A stretch of 64,000 nt of DNA from Verrucomicrobiota bacterium (GTDB lineage: Bacteria; Verrucomicrobiota; Verrucomicrobiia; Opitutales; UBA953): positions 100,991 through 164,990 of the forward strand of contig JAPLTU010000039.1 in the NCBI GenBank assembly GCA_026397965.1, read 5' to 3'. The notes under the pieces are model-generated. The model was given only the letters and a program-made list of their open reading frames with translations, did not search any database and had not been told where the DNA came from. The position numbers were made by a program, and so were the translations under genes. Every line of letters starts with the position of its first letter. Positions within the stretch are counted from its first letter, which is position 1. Positions 51,843-61,600 of this stretch are shown piece after piece.

Positions 51843-51900
51843 GTGAACGAAGTTATTGAGGTCGGGCGAAAAGCAAGCAGGTGACTTAATGATTAGGACA

Positions 51901-52371
51901 TCAAGTCCGCTTAATTTGACGGAGAGCCTCGTAAGTGGCGATTCCGCAAGCGGTGGAAAGGTTCAGTGAACGGGTCTTGTCGTTGAAATGCGGGATCTTT
52001 ACTTCGCGGGCCGGACCGAACCACGCGTGAATCTCGTCGGGCGTACCGGAGCCTTCGTTGCCGAAGACGAGCCCGTCACCTTCTTCAAACTTCGTATCCC
52101 ACAGGCCATTCGTGGTCTTGGTGGAGAAGAGCCAGAGACGCTCCGGACGGCCAGGCGAGGCCAGAAAGGCTTCCCAGTTATCGTGGTGGCGGACATCAAG
52201 CTCGTGCCAGTAATCCATACCCGCCCGGCGGAGCTTGGCGTCATCGATTTTGAAGCCAAGCGGGTGAACGAGGTGCAGCACGCAACCGGTGACGGCGCAC
52301 ATGCGACCGACATTACCCGTGTTAGGCGGGATCTCCGGACGGAGCAGGACGAGATGCAGGGGCGGCTTCAC
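51901..52371 (-). CDS. trmL: tRNA (cytidine(34)-2'-O)-methyltransferase TrmL
   Basis: A 156-residue SPOUT methyltransferase that modifies the wobble base of leucine tRNAs. Typical motifs: HLVLLRPEIPPNTGNVGRMCAVTG at the start, LVFGNEGSGTP for SAM binding in the knot, and the C-terminal RSLNLSTACGIATYEALRQ. Length is typical of the single-domain enzyme. It overlaps smpB by four bases, so rpoZ-smpB-trmL forms one unit. Confidence 0.94.
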   Translation of the reverse strand: MKPPLHLVLLRPEIPPNTGNVGRMCAVTGCVLHLVHPLGFKIDDAKLRRAGMDYWHELDVRHHDNWEAFLASPGRPERLWLFSTKTTNGLWDTKFEEGDGLVFGNEGSGTPDEIHAWFGPAREVKIPHFNDKTRSLNLSTACGIATYEALRQIKRT

Positions 52372-52835
52372 CGGCGGCGGCTCATCGCGCGCGAGATCTC
52401 GCGCTTGGATTCACGTTCCTTGATGTCCTGCCGCTTATCGTGCTGCTTCTTGCCCTTGCCGACTGCGAGCAGGCATTTGGCCAAACCGTGCTTGAAATAA
52501 ATCTTGAGCGGAACGATTGCATGGCCGCCGGACTGGATCTCCGCCACGATCTTATCGACCTCGGACTTCTTGAGGAGCAAGGGCCGCGTCCGGTAGGTGT
52601 CATGGTTGTTGTGGCTCCCGAAATCATATTCTGCGATATGCGCGTGGTAGAGCATCACGCCCTTGGGACTGATCTTGATGAAAGCGTCAGCGATATTGGC
52701 CCGGCCGGCCCGCAAGGCCTTGACCTCGGTACCCAGCAAAATCATGCCGGCTTCGTAGGTCTGGCCAATGAAGTAATCCCGCCCAGCCTTAGGATTGCTG
52801 ACTTCGGGAAGAGTATGCTCTCGGCGGGCGGCCAT
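52368..52835 (-). CDS. smpB: SsrA-binding protein
   Basis: SmpB carries tmRNA to stalled ribosomes. The 155-residue protein has the OB-fold core with YEAGMILLGTEVKALRAGRANIADAFI, the conserved SHNNHDTYRTRPLLL, and the basic C-terminal tail (QHDKRQDIKERESKREI) that forms a helix in the mRNA channel. It is coupled to trmL and lies 51 bp after rpoZ. The tmRNA gene itself is not in the window. Confidence 0.96.
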   Translation of the reverse strand: MAARREHTLPEVSNPKAGRDYFIGQTYEAGMILLGTEVKALRAGRANIADAFIKISPKGVMLYHAHIAEYDFGSHNNHDTYRTRPLLLKKSEVDKIVAEIQSGGHAIVPLKIYFKHGLAKCLLAVGKGKKQHDKRQDIKERESKREISRAMSRRR

Positions 52836-52886
52836 CGGAAACGAAAAGACTACGCGCCGGAAAAACCGGCGGGAGCGGACCGGCGC

Positions 52887-53132
52887 TTAGGTAGGCAGGC
52901 GATCTTCGGGACGGAACTCCCAAGTGATGCGGCCTTCGATGATTTCGCGCAATGCCACGTCTTCCGGTGAGAGTTTTTCGAAAACGTCACCCAAGAGGTG
53001 ATTGAACTTAGGAGGGGTGACGGAATAGTCAGCCGTCGCCCGGAGCTGCTTCACGCGCTTGGAGACGACATTGATCAGAATGTTTGCATCTGGGATGACT
53101 TTACGGGCTTCCTGGAGGTATTCGTCGCGCAT
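52887..53132 (-). CDS. rpoZ: RNA polymerase omega subunit
   Basis: A small 81-residue protein with the omega fold: NILINVVSKRVKQLRATAD near the start and the conserved DVALREIIEGRITWE toward the end. It matches RpoZ in the Verrucomicrobia style, although the first 10 residues differ from the classic ARV motif. Omega stabilises RNA polymerase and binds ppGpp in E. coli. It is first in a small operon with smpB and trmL. Confidence 0.85.
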   Translation of the reverse strand: MRDEYLQEARKVIPDANILINVVSKRVKQLRATADYSVTPPKFNHLLGDVFEKLSPEDVALREIIEGRITWEFRPEDRLPT

Positions 53133-53251
53133 GGTGGTTTCCCGACTAGGGAACCACTGAACCTAGGGCAGCACCCCCCTCTGGCAAGCGATTTTTGGGG
53201 GCAAAATTGCCTTTGCCCTCCCCTTTAACCGCCAATAACTCTCCTTAGCGC

Positions 53252-53653
53252 ATGCAAAACCCGAAGCCTTACGGCCAAACTATGAAATCAAAGGGGGGCC
53301 TATTTCGTCTGATCAACGCCCTTCGTTACACCTGGGACGGACTTCGAGCAGCGGCCAAGCACGAGGAGGCCTTCAAGCAGGAGCTCATGATTGTCATCCC
53401 CTTGTCAGTCCTCGCGTGGCTCATCCCTGGCATCAGCCTGCTCGAGCACGCCCTCCTCTTTTCGGTCCTACAACTCATCCTCATCGTCGAGCTCATCAAC
53501 TCGGCCATCGAAGCGAATACGGATCATATCTCACTTGAGCGCCACCCTTTGGCCAAACGCGCCAAAGACATGGGCAGCGCCGCGGTCTTCTTGACGATCG
53601 TGATCGCCGTGGCCATCTGGGGCGCTGTCCTCTGGCAGCGTTTTGCCCACTAA
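53252..53653 (+). CDS. dgkA: Diacylglycerol kinase (DgkA family)
   Basis: A small inner-membrane kinase with three helices (133 residues). The metal and substrate motif ELINSAIEANTDHI and the N-terminal RLINALRYTWDGLRAAAKHEEAFKQE are typical. It recycles diacylglycerol to phosphatidic acid during envelope synthesis. A second ATG at 53282 (MKSKGG) is an equally good start and would remove ten weakly conserved residues. It is monocistronic. Confidence 0.92.
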   Translation: MQNPKPYGQTMKSKGGLFRLINALRYTWDGLRAAAKHEEAFKQELMIVIPLSVLAWLIPGISLLEHALLFSVLQLILIVELINSAIEANTDHISLERHPLAKRAKDMGSAAVFLTIVIAVAIWGAVLWQRFAH

Positions 53654-53726
53654 ATAACTTCAGGCCTTCGGAGTGGAGTCGTCTCGAATCTCGGGAATAG
53701 CTGCGAGCACGCGACCCATTAGGCAC

Positions 53727-53749
53727 AAAAAACCCGCCAGGCGGCGGGT
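53727..53749 (-). terminator. Intrinsic terminator of rpmB
   Basis: ACCCGCC (53732-53738) pairs with GGCGGGT (53743-53749) around AGGC. On the minus strand it leads into a run of six T. It ends the rpmB transcript about 30 bp after its stop. Confidence 0.85.
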
Positions 53750-53778
53750 CTCTATTTCTCCTTTATGGGGGAGAGGTC

Positions 53779-54009
53779 TTAGGCCTTGGTGACGAGACCA
53801 GCCTTGATCGCCTTGACGGACACCCACTGGCGCTTAACCGAGCCGTTAGGCTGGAGCACGCGGATGCGTTGGACGTTGGGGCGGAATACGCGCTTGGTCT
53901 GTTTGACCAGCTGGAAGCCGATACCACCGCTCTTCTTGGATTGACCGCGGTGAATGATACGACGGCCTTTGTGAGGGCGCTTGCCGGTGACGCTGCAGAT
54001 ACGGGACAT
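53779..54009 (-). CDS. rpmB: 50S ribosomal protein L28
   Basis: A 76-residue ribosomal protein beginning MSRICSVTGKRPHKGRRIIHRG and ending KAIKAGLVTKA, clearly L28. The reading frame opens 67 codons earlier, but the ATG at 54009 is preceded by AAGGAG ten bases upstream and fits the family start. The gene has its own terminator. rpmG, its usual neighbour in many bacteria, is not present. Confidence 0.96.
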   Translation of the reverse strand: MSRICSVTGKRPHKGRRIIHRGQSKKSGGIGFQLVKQTKRVFRPNVQRIRVLQPNGSVKRQWVSVKAIKAGLVTKA

Positions 54010-54080
54010 AGTGTTCGAGCTCCTTTTGGAAAGTCGGAGCAAAGGAGTGCTGAGCCGCTTGGCAAGCGGTAATTGGTCGC

Positions 54081-55250
54081 CTAGCTCCGTTGCAAAGCCC
54101 GATCCAAGGCCTGAAGCCCTGCCGAAAGCGTGTCTGGCGGGGTCAAAAGGCTTAAAACGAGACTCGGCGTGATAGGTGCCATCCCGTAAAAATAACCTGG
54201 GTGAGCCCAAACTCCCTCATCGATCGCATTAAGGAGGAGCTTCTCCTCCGAAACCCCGGGAGGGAGGGTGACGATCGCCGACCAACCCGAGGCCCGTGGT
54301 AAAACAGTACAACGGTTGGCTGAATTAATCGCCCATAAGCGTACGGCCGCATCGCCTTGGGCGACCCGCGCCCGCACCGAAGCCCGCAAGGGCTCAGCCC
54401 GGCGAAGTAAATCCGGCAGGGCTAGTTGAGCTGGCGTATTTACCGAAAGAAAAGCGTCCGCGATATGCTCCAGGCGACGACAGGCTTCCATCGCGAAATC
54501 GATCGGGCCAGCGACGGCGATCCAACCGAGCTTCAATTGAGGGGTCAGGGCGACCTTGGAAAGCCCGCTCAAAACAAACGTGGCGACTTGCGCCTCCCCT
54601 GCCCAGGTACCTGGCGAAGCGATTCCTTCCGCCGGATAATCCAGAAAGACTTCGTCGCACAAAATGGCCAAGCCGTGTTTCTGAGCAAAACCACGTAAGA
54701 CATCGCGATCGCGGCGGCTCACGAAAGAACCCGTGGGGTTGGAGGGATTGATGCAGACAATGGCCTTGGTCTGCCGCGTCACGGAAAGACTGGCGGTGTC
54801 GATGACCCACTCGCCGGCCAAGGGTACCACCTGATAAGGCCGTAAGGTCACGCCTTCGAGGGCGGCGATCACTTCGAGCAACGGATAAGCGGGCTCCGGT
54901 ACGAGGACTTCGTCGCCAGGATTGCATAATAATTTAAATAACCAGCTGTAACTTTCGCTGGTACTTGCCGAAATGAATAAGCGATCCGTGGGCACACGGG
55001 CGCCGCGCACGGTATAATAATCGGAAATCGCCGTACGCGTCACGGCCAAGCCATGCGGATCGGGATCCTGACGTTGAATACCCTCGCGACGCAGCAAGGT
55101 GCCCAGATCGGCGACCGCCCAGGAGAACCCCGCGTTGGCTGGATTGGTGTCGGATAAATCAATCGTCGGCTGGCCTGCCACTTTACGCCGATCACGCGCC
55201 TTGCTTAAGGCGTTGGTGGTATCTGCAAAATCAAGCCTGGAGCTGAACAT
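54081..55250 (-). CDS. PLP-dependent aminotransferase (class I/II)
   Basis: A 389-residue aspartate-aminotransferase-fold enzyme. It shows the substrate-site TSESYSWLFKLLCNPGDEVLVPEPAYPLLE, NPSNPTGSFVSR, CDEVFLDYP and the PLP lysine in LSGLSKVALTPQLKLGW. The specificity cannot be deduced. The TTG at 55268 is in frame, but the ATG at 55250 was chosen. It is divergent from fabV and stands alone. Confidence 0.88.
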   Translation of the reverse strand: MFSSRLDFADTTNALSKARDRRKVAGQPTIDLSDTNPANAGFSWAVADLGTLLRREGIQRQDPDPHGLAVTRTAISDYYTVRGARVPTDRLFISASTSESYSWLFKLLCNPGDEVLVPEPAYPLLEVIAALEGVTLRPYQVVPLAGEWVIDTASLSVTRQTKAIVCINPSNPTGSFVSRRDRDVLRGFAQKHGLAILCDEVFLDYPAEGIASPGTWAGEAQVATFVLSGLSKVALTPQLKLGWIAVAGPIDFAMEACRRLEHIADAFLSVNTPAQLALPDLLRRAEPLRASVRARVAQGDAAVRLWAINSANRCTVLPRASGWSAIVTLPPGVSEEKLLLNAIDEGVWAHPGYFYGMAPITPSLVLSLLTPPDTLSAGLQALDRALQRS

Positions 55251-55374
55251 GCCCAGAAGAGACGGCAAGGAAGCGGCACAAGCGAGAGGAAACCATACAG
55301 GCGCGGTCCGCTGACCATCCCTGCCCTCTTACTTCCGGATTGAACTCAGTACCTGCCTCTTCAAAGGTGGAGTC

Positions 55375-56577
55375 ATGTCCCAGCAAGTCGTGAAGCCCCG
55401 TGTCCGTGGGTTCATCTGCATCACCTCCCACCCCGACGGCTGTGCCGCCGCGGTCCGCGAGCAGATCGCCTACGTGAAATCCCGCCAGCCCCTCCAAGAC
55501 GGACCCAAGTCGGTCTTGGTCATCGGCGCCTCCACGGGCTACGGACTCTCTTCGCGTATCGTCGCCGCCTTCGGATCTGGGGCCGCAACCTTGGGCGTAT
55601 TTTTCGAACGCAACGGCGAAGGCGATAAGCCCGGTTCGCCCGGCTGGTATAACACCACCGGGTTTCACGCCGAAGCCAAGAAGGCGGGCATCAAGGCGGT
55701 CTCCATCAATGGCGATGCGTTTTCCGCTGAATTAAAAACCCAAGTCATCGACGCCATCAAGGCCAAGATGCCTGGCGGCAAGATCGACCTCGTCATCTAC
55801 TCGCTCGCCTCCCCTCGTCGTACCGCGCCCGACGGCGTGACTTACAAGTCCGTCCTCAAGCCGACGGGCGCTGCTTTCCACGCCAAGAACCTCGACACCG
55901 ATCGTAAAATCGTGAACGACGTCACGCTCGAAACCGCCTCCGCCGACGACATCGCGCAGACGGTCAAGGTCATGGGTGGCGAGGATTGGGAAATCTGGAT
56001 GAACGCACTCGACCAAGCAGGCGTGATCAAGAAAGGCTGCCAGACCGTCGCCTATTCTTATATCGGCCCTCAAGTCACTTGGCCCATCTACAAGGACGGC
56101 ACTATTGGAAAAGCCAAGGAAGACCTCGAGCGCGCCGGACGCAAGATCGACAGCCTGATGAAGCTCCACCGCGGCCGTGCTTTCGTTTCCGTGAACAAAG
56201 CCGTCGTCACGCAGGCCAGCTCCGCCATCCCAGTCGTCCCTCTCTACGTCTCGCTGCTCTTTAAGATCATGAAGGCCAAGGGCACCCACGAAGGTTGCAT
56301 CGAACAGATTCAACGCCTCTTTGAAAAGCAGATGTACAACGGCAACGCCCTCGACTTCGACGAGAACGGCCGCGTCCGCATCGACGACTGGGAGATGGCG
56401 CCTGACGTCCAGAAGGCCGTCTTCGATATTTGGCCGACGATCACGACGGAAACCTTCGATGCGCACGCCGACTTCGCCGGCTACCAGACCGACTTCCATA
56501 AGAACTTCGGCTTTGGCCTCGCCGGCATCGATTACGAAGCCCCCACCGAAGTCGAACGCCCAATCGAGGACGCTTAA
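55375..56577 (+). CDS. fabV: Enoyl-ACP reductase FabV
   Basis: FabV (400 residues) is a triclosan-resistant trans-2-enoyl-ACP reductase that completes each fatty-acid elongation cycle with NADH. Features are the N-terminal VKPRVRGFICITSHPDGC, the Rossmann VLVIGASTGYGLSSRIVAAF, and the active-site Y-x8-K in IYKDGTIGKAKEDLE, the extended spacing that defines FabV rather than FabI. The stop is immediately followed by the parA GTG, so it heads a tight three-gene run. Confidence 0.95.
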   Translation: MSQQVVKPRVRGFICITSHPDGCAAAVREQIAYVKSRQPLQDGPKSVLVIGASTGYGLSSRIVAAFGSGAATLGVFFERNGEGDKPGSPGWYNTTGFHAEAKKAGIKAVSINGDAFSAELKTQVIDAIKAKMPGGKIDLVIYSLASPRRTAPDGVTYKSVLKPTGAAFHAKNLDTDRKIVNDVTLETASADDIAQTVKVMGGEDWEIWMNALDQAGVIKKGCQTVAYSYIGPQVTWPIYKDGTIGKAKEDLERAGRKIDSLMKLHRGRAFVSVNKAVVTQASSAIPVVPLYVSLLFKIMKAKGTHEGCIEQIQRLFEKQMYNGNALDFDENGRVRIDDWEMAPDVQKAVFDIWPTITTETFDAHADFAGYQTDFHKNFGFGLAGIDYEAPTEVERPIEDA

Positions 56578-57354
56578 GTGGCTAAAATATTTTCCATCGC
56601 GAACCAGAAAGGCGGCGTCGGCAAGACGACGACGACGATCAACCTCGGCGCTGGACTCGCCCGACTCGGCATCCCCACCCTTGTCATCGACCTCGATGCG
56701 CAAGCCAACGCCACCAGTGCGCTCGGCATCGAAAAGACCGAAGGCAAATCGCTTTATAAAGTGCTACACGGCGAAGCAAACGCCGCTGACATGGTCGTCG
56801 CGACCTCCACCGAAAAACTCGACCTGATTCCCTCCGAGGTCGATCTCGCCGCCGTCGAATCCGAACTCGCCCAAGCCGAAAATTACCTGACACGATTACG
56901 CGATGCGCTCGCTCCGCTCATCGCCTCAGGCAAATACAAGGCCATCCTCATCGACTGCCCGCCCGCCCTGGGCATGCTCTCGATGAACGCGCTGGCTGCG
57001 TCGGATCATCTCATCGTTACCCTGCAGACCGAATACCTCGCGATGGAAGGCCTTGGCCAAATCCTCGGTGTCGTCGATCAGCTGAAAGCCGCGGGAGCCG
57101 GCGACAAACTGTCCGTCGGCGCGATTGTGATGACGATGTATGACGTGCGTACGAATCTTTCGCGGCAGGTCGTCGAGGAAGTGAAGACCCACTTTCCTGA
57201 GCTAGTCATGAAGGCGATGATTCCCCGGACGATTCGGCTTTCGGAGGCCCCCAGTCACGGCAAGACCATCTTCCAATACGACATTCATTCCCCGGGCGCC
57301 GTCGCTTACAACGCACTCGCCAAGGAATTCGCCGTACGCTTCGCGCTGAAGTGA
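56578..57354 (+). CDS. parA: ParA/Soj-type chromosome-partition ATPase
   Basis: A 258-residue Walker ATPase with the deviant P-loop KGGVGKTTTTINLGA (residues 11-25), DLDAQANAT and IDCPPALGML. It matches chromosomal Soj/ParA in length and C-terminus. ParB is not adjacent; a ParA beside fabV rather than gidB-parB is unusual. The start is a GTG directly after the fabV stop; its own stop overlaps the next start by GTGA. Plasmid-type ParA proteins with N-terminal DNA-binding domains are excluded by size. Confidence 0.92.
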   Translation: MAKIFSIANQKGGVGKTTTTINLGAGLARLGIPTLVIDLDAQANATSALGIEKTEGKSLYKVLHGEANAADMVVATSTEKLDLIPSEVDLAAVESELAQAENYLTRLRDALAPLIASGKYKAILIDCPPALGMLSMNALAASDHLIVTLQTEYLAMEGLGQILGVVDQLKAAGAGDKLSVGAIVMTMYDVRTNLSRQVVEEVKTHFPELVMKAMIPRTIRLSEAPSHGKTIFQYDIHSPGAVAYNALAKEFAVRFALK

Positions 57355-58046
57355 GCGACGCCGGCCTACCCCGCGTTCGTAAAGTACTGAGCTTCGAGGA
57401 ACTCAGGTCCACGCGCTTCGCCGATGGCATCAACGCCCTCTGCTGGGAACGCACGCTGCCCGGCGATTACGCCGAGGTCATTGCAAAGCTTGGACCCGGC
57501 GAAGGCATCGTGCCGCTCGACGACGAACGCATCCGCTCGCTGGAGCTGACCCCGGCCGGACAACTCGCCGCCGAAGCGATGCTCGCAGATCAGAAGTTTC
57601 TGCGCGACCACGACTTGGTACCGTCGCTCAATTGCGTTTACGACTGCGTACGCGGATTCGACGCAGGCACCGTGCCGACCGACGTCACCTCTTTCCACGT
57701 CGACAGCGCACCCGTCGAGGTAGACACGTGGCTCTGCACCTACCACGGTTCCTGCAGCGAAGGCCTCCGCAACGAAGACGCCCTGCTCAAGGTTTCGATT
57801 CCCGAGATTCGCGCGGCTCTGCTCAAGGAATACGGCGGCGCGGATAACGCCGGCTTCGCCGAGTTCCTGCACGAACATAGCTACGACTCGCACTACGCGC
57901 CCAAGCCCGGTGCGACGCCCTACCCCTTCGGCACCTTCGCGCTCTGGCGTATCGCGACGCGCTGGCCCGGCAGCCTTGTGCCGCCCTGCATCCACCGCGC
58001 CCCCGAAAACCACCCCGGCTCCCCGCGCCTGCTGCTCATCAGCTGA
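57351..58046 (+). CDS. DUF1826-like protein
   Basis: A 231-residue protein whose core, DGINALCWERTLPGDY and FHVDSAPVEVDTWLCTYHGSCSEGL, matches the DUF1826 pattern (FHVD then CTY.G). The family has no proven activity; in other bacteria it is near zinc-regulated genes. Coupling to parA by GTGA and the lack of ParB is curious. It may be an independent enzyme or a fused function. The cysteine and FHVD histidine/aspartate could bind metal. Confidence 0.65.
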   Translation: MSDAGLPRVRKVLSFEELRSTRFADGINALCWERTLPGDYAEVIAKLGPGEGIVPLDDERIRSLELTPAGQLAAEAMLADQKFLRDHDLVPSLNCVYDCVRGFDAGTVPTDVTSFHVDSAPVEVDTWLCTYHGSCSEGLRNEDALLKVSIPEIRAALLKEYGGADNAGFAEFLHEHSYDSHYAPKPGATPYPFGTFALWRIATRWPGSLVPPCIHRAPENHPGSPRLLLIS

Positions 58047-58056
58047 GTTATTTCAC

Positions 58057-58269
58057 TTACGTCCACTTCGACAGGTAGCGACGGCCGGCCTTATCCTCGG
58101 AGCGTGCTTGCGAAACAATCACCGGGGCGAGCTTAGGGTCGGCCTTGGCCCAATTCAAATCGACCGAATAACGAAGGGCGCCGTGACCCAGAATCGGAGC
58201 AGCTTTTTCCTGCGAGAACAGGACCGCACAGATAAACAGGAAGGTGATATGCAAAGAATTATTTTTCAT
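58057..58269 (-). CDS. Small secreted protein (hypothetical)
   Basis: A 70-residue product with a hydrophobic N-terminal segment (NSLHITFLFICAVLF) ending near residue 20, followed by a soluble 50-residue part ending KWT. No family is recognised. It overlaps the next upstream minus-strand gene (58266-58556) by four bases, ATGA, so it is probably translated from the same message. Confidence 0.55.
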   Translation of the reverse strand: MKNNSLHITFLFICAVLFSQEKAAPILGHGALRYSVDLNWAKADPKLAPVIVSQARSEDKAGRRYLSKWT

Positions 58270-58556
58270 AGGATTTCTTGGGCAATTTCATCCCAGAGCT
58301 GATCGGCCTGCGACAGCTTTCTCACTGGCCGTCCGGCTTCCACAAACCAATAGCGAGCATTGCCGAGATCGCCTTCGATCAGATGCAGCAAGGCATGCAG
58401 CCATGAGCCCATCGGCGTCTCCATGTCTTGGGCGATATCATGCGCCGCATCCCATTCGCCTTTCTTGATCAACCAGAGGGCCTTCGCCTCCAGCGGAAGG
58501 CTCTTGGGCGGCACAGCGTCCTTAAGCGCTGATGCTTTCAGTTCAGCCGACGTCAT
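58266..58556 (-). CDS. Small conserved-looking hypothetical protein
   Basis: A 96-residue acidic-helical protein. It contains WLIKKGEWDAAHDIAQDMETP and WLHALLHLIEGDLGNARYWF, a repeating helical pattern with EGD-NA-YW, typical of small SEL1/TPR-like hypothetical proteins found in many bacteria. It shares four bases with the small secreted protein and the two form a minus-strand pair opposite mfd. Function unknown. Confidence 0.7.
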   Translation of the reverse strand: MTSAELKASALKDAVPPKSLPLEAKALWLIKKGEWDAAHDIAQDMETPMGSWLHALLHLIEGDLGNARYWFVEAGRPVRKLSQADQLWDEIAQEIL

Positions 58557-58615
58557 GTGGCCACCCTAATGACGGGATGCCTTGACGCAAGAAGGCTTCC
58601 CAACTCGATAGAAGC

Positions 58616-61600
58616 ATGTCCGCTCAGTCACGCCGTGCCCTGACCGGCGTGCCCGCGCACGCTTGGGCGGCCTGCGCCTGCTCGGAAGGCGCCGACCGCA
58701 GCGTCCTCGTATTACTCGCTTCAAATCTCGGCGCAGCCGAAACCCTGGCCGAAGAAACCGCCCAACTCCTGAGCGAGATCAACGGCAGCAAGCCAACCGC
58801 ACGCACGCTCACCGAAGCCGATGCCGCGGTGCCCGCCTTCGAAGCCGACTGCGATTTGCTGGGCGTACTTTCCGCCCTCCGTCACGGCCAACATACCGCG
58901 CAACGACCGTTGCTCATCGCCTGCACTCCCGGCTCGCTCGTTCGCCGGGCGCCGGCACTCGCATCGACCGCCGAACGCGAACTTGTCGTGCGTAAGGGCG
59001 GCAAACTTTCCATTCAGAAATTTGCCCAACGGTTGGCCGAAGATTTCGGCTATGCCCACGAAGCGCTCTGCGAACAACCCGGAGAATTCGCGCTCCGGGG
59101 CGGCATCCTCGACGTCTATCCGCTCAACGCGCAGATGCCGGTGCGCATCGACCTTTTCGGTGATACGGTCGAATCACTCCGGCCCTTCGATCCGGCCACC
59201 CAACGCAGCGAAGGCGAAGTTGAAGGCCTCGTCATCTGTGCGCCGCGCGATGATTCGGGCCAAGCCAACGAAGTCTCCTTTTTTCATCACCTGCCGCCCG
59301 AGACTCTGATCATCGCCGTCGATCAAAGCCTGGAAGACCCTGCCTGCGTGGCGGTGCACGCGAGCGGCCTGGCGGAATTAACCTTCGAGGAAACCGACGA
59401 AGCCCCGGCCGACTATCTCGCCCAGGCCTTGGATTCAGCCCCAGCGGATTCGCTCTTAATCGGCGCGGCTGAAGATCCGGCACACGCCCGCGTGTTACTG
59501 CTCCGCGGTGCGGCCGCGCTCGCCAAAGACGGCCGCCTTTGCTTATTGGCCGGCGACACCGACGGTTCGGTGGAACGGCTGTCAGCCGACCTAGCGGCGA
59601 TTCAAGTGCGGGGGTTCAATCCGCGGATTATTCATGCGCGCTTCGGTGGCGGCATCATCATTCCCCCCGGCGCATTATCCGGATCATTGAACGGCGGCCT
59701 CGTGCTTTTGACCGAACGCGAACTATTTGGCCGACGCAAGAGGCCTCTCGCCTCCCTGCCCCGTCGCCGTACCGCCGTCCGCGCTGCCGTGGGCAGAGCC
59801 CTCGACTTCGGCGAAGTCGTCGATGGCGATGCCTTAGTGCACGCGACCCAAGGCGTCTGTCTCTTCAAGGGAATCCGACCCTTTGAAAATGACGGCCGCA
59901 CCGAAGATTATATCTCGCTGGAATTCGCCGAGAAATCGATGCTCCACTTGCCGCTGCGGGAGTCGCATCTTCTGACGCGCTACATCGGTATCGGCCGGGC
60001 ACATCCCAAGCTTTCGAAACTCGGGGGCGGCGGTTGGGAAAAATCGCGCCGAGCGGCGGAAAAAGCGACGGGCGATCTTGCGGCCCAATTACTCGCCATG
60101 CAGGCCGAGCGTTCGTCTCGTCCGGGCATCGCTCATCCCAAGGACGAGGATAATCCCTGGATGGGTGAATTTGAACGCTCCTTCCCGCACCGTGAGACAC
60201 CCGACCAGGCCCGTGCCATCGAAGAATGTAAGCGCGACATGGAACGGCCAGCGGCGATGGATCGCCTGGTCAGCGGCGACGTCGGCTTCGGGAAGACCGA
60301 GGTAGCCTTACGAGCGGCCTTCAAGTCCGTTCTCGGCGGCCGACAGGTCGCAATCCTCGCGCCGACCACGGTACTTGCGCAGCAGCATTTCGAAAGCTTC
60401 AAGGAGCGCCTCGCCCGCTGGCCAGTTTCCGTCGAACTTCTCAGCGGCTATCGTACGGTTAAACAGAAAGCGGAAGTGCGCGCCCGTGCTGCGGCAGGTA
60501 CGGTCGACATCGTCGTCGGCACGCATGCCTTGCTTTCTGATGGGACCAGCTTCGGCCGACTCGGCCTTGTCATCATCGACGAAGAGCACCGCTTTGGCGT
60601 GCGGCACAAAGAACGACTCAAGCAATTACGGGCGGAAGTGGACGTGCTCGCCATGAGTGCGACGCCCATCCCCCGGACGCTCTACCTCGCACTCGTCGGT
60701 GCACGCGACCTTAGCGTGATTGAAACGCCCCCGCGCGAGCGGCTCCCCATCCGCACCATCGTGCGCAGTTATGATGAGCGTTTGGTCCGCGATGCCGTCA
60801 AAGCCGAACTCGCCCGGGGCGGCCAAGTTTTCTACCTGCATAACCGCGTCGAAACCATCCAAGCCGTGGCCGAACGCCTCGCCGCCCTTCTCCCCAAGGC
60901 GCGCATCGTCGTCGGGCATGGGCAGATGGGAGCGGGGGAACTGGAGGAGACCATGTCGGCCTTTGTCGCCGGGGAATACGATGTTCTGGTGTGCACGACC
61001 ATCATTGAGACCGGCTTAGATATTCCGAATTGCAATACCCTCATCATCGAAGGCGCGGACCGCTTCGGCTTGGCGCAACTCTACCAACTTCGCGGTCGCG
61101 TCGGACGCTTTAACCGACAGGCCTACGCTTACCTCTTCCTCCATCGTCACGCCAACCTCGTGGGCACGGCGCACCGGCGGCTTTCAGCCATCCGCCAATA
61201 CAACCAACTTGGGGCCGGTTTCCGCATCGCCATGCGAGACCTGGAACTTCGCGGCGCTGGCAACATCCTCGGCTCCGAACAAAGCGGACACGTGGCCACC
61301 GTCGGGTTTGATTTATATTGTCAATTATTACGCCGGAGCGTCGCCAAACTCCGGGGCGACAAAGGCGCGGCGGTCGACCGCTGCGAGATCCAGCTAGACT
61401 TCGTCATGCACACTCAAGGGCCCTTGGGTGTCGCATCCGACAAGTCAGGCGACGGCGAGGCCCCCATTCTCACCGCCACCTTGCCAGCAGATTGGATTCC
61501 CGAGACCCGGCTACGCATCGAAGCTTTCCGCAAGATCGCCCTCGCGGTCGATGGCTCGGAGGTCGCTGAGTTACGCAGTTCCTTGCTGGATCGCTACGGA

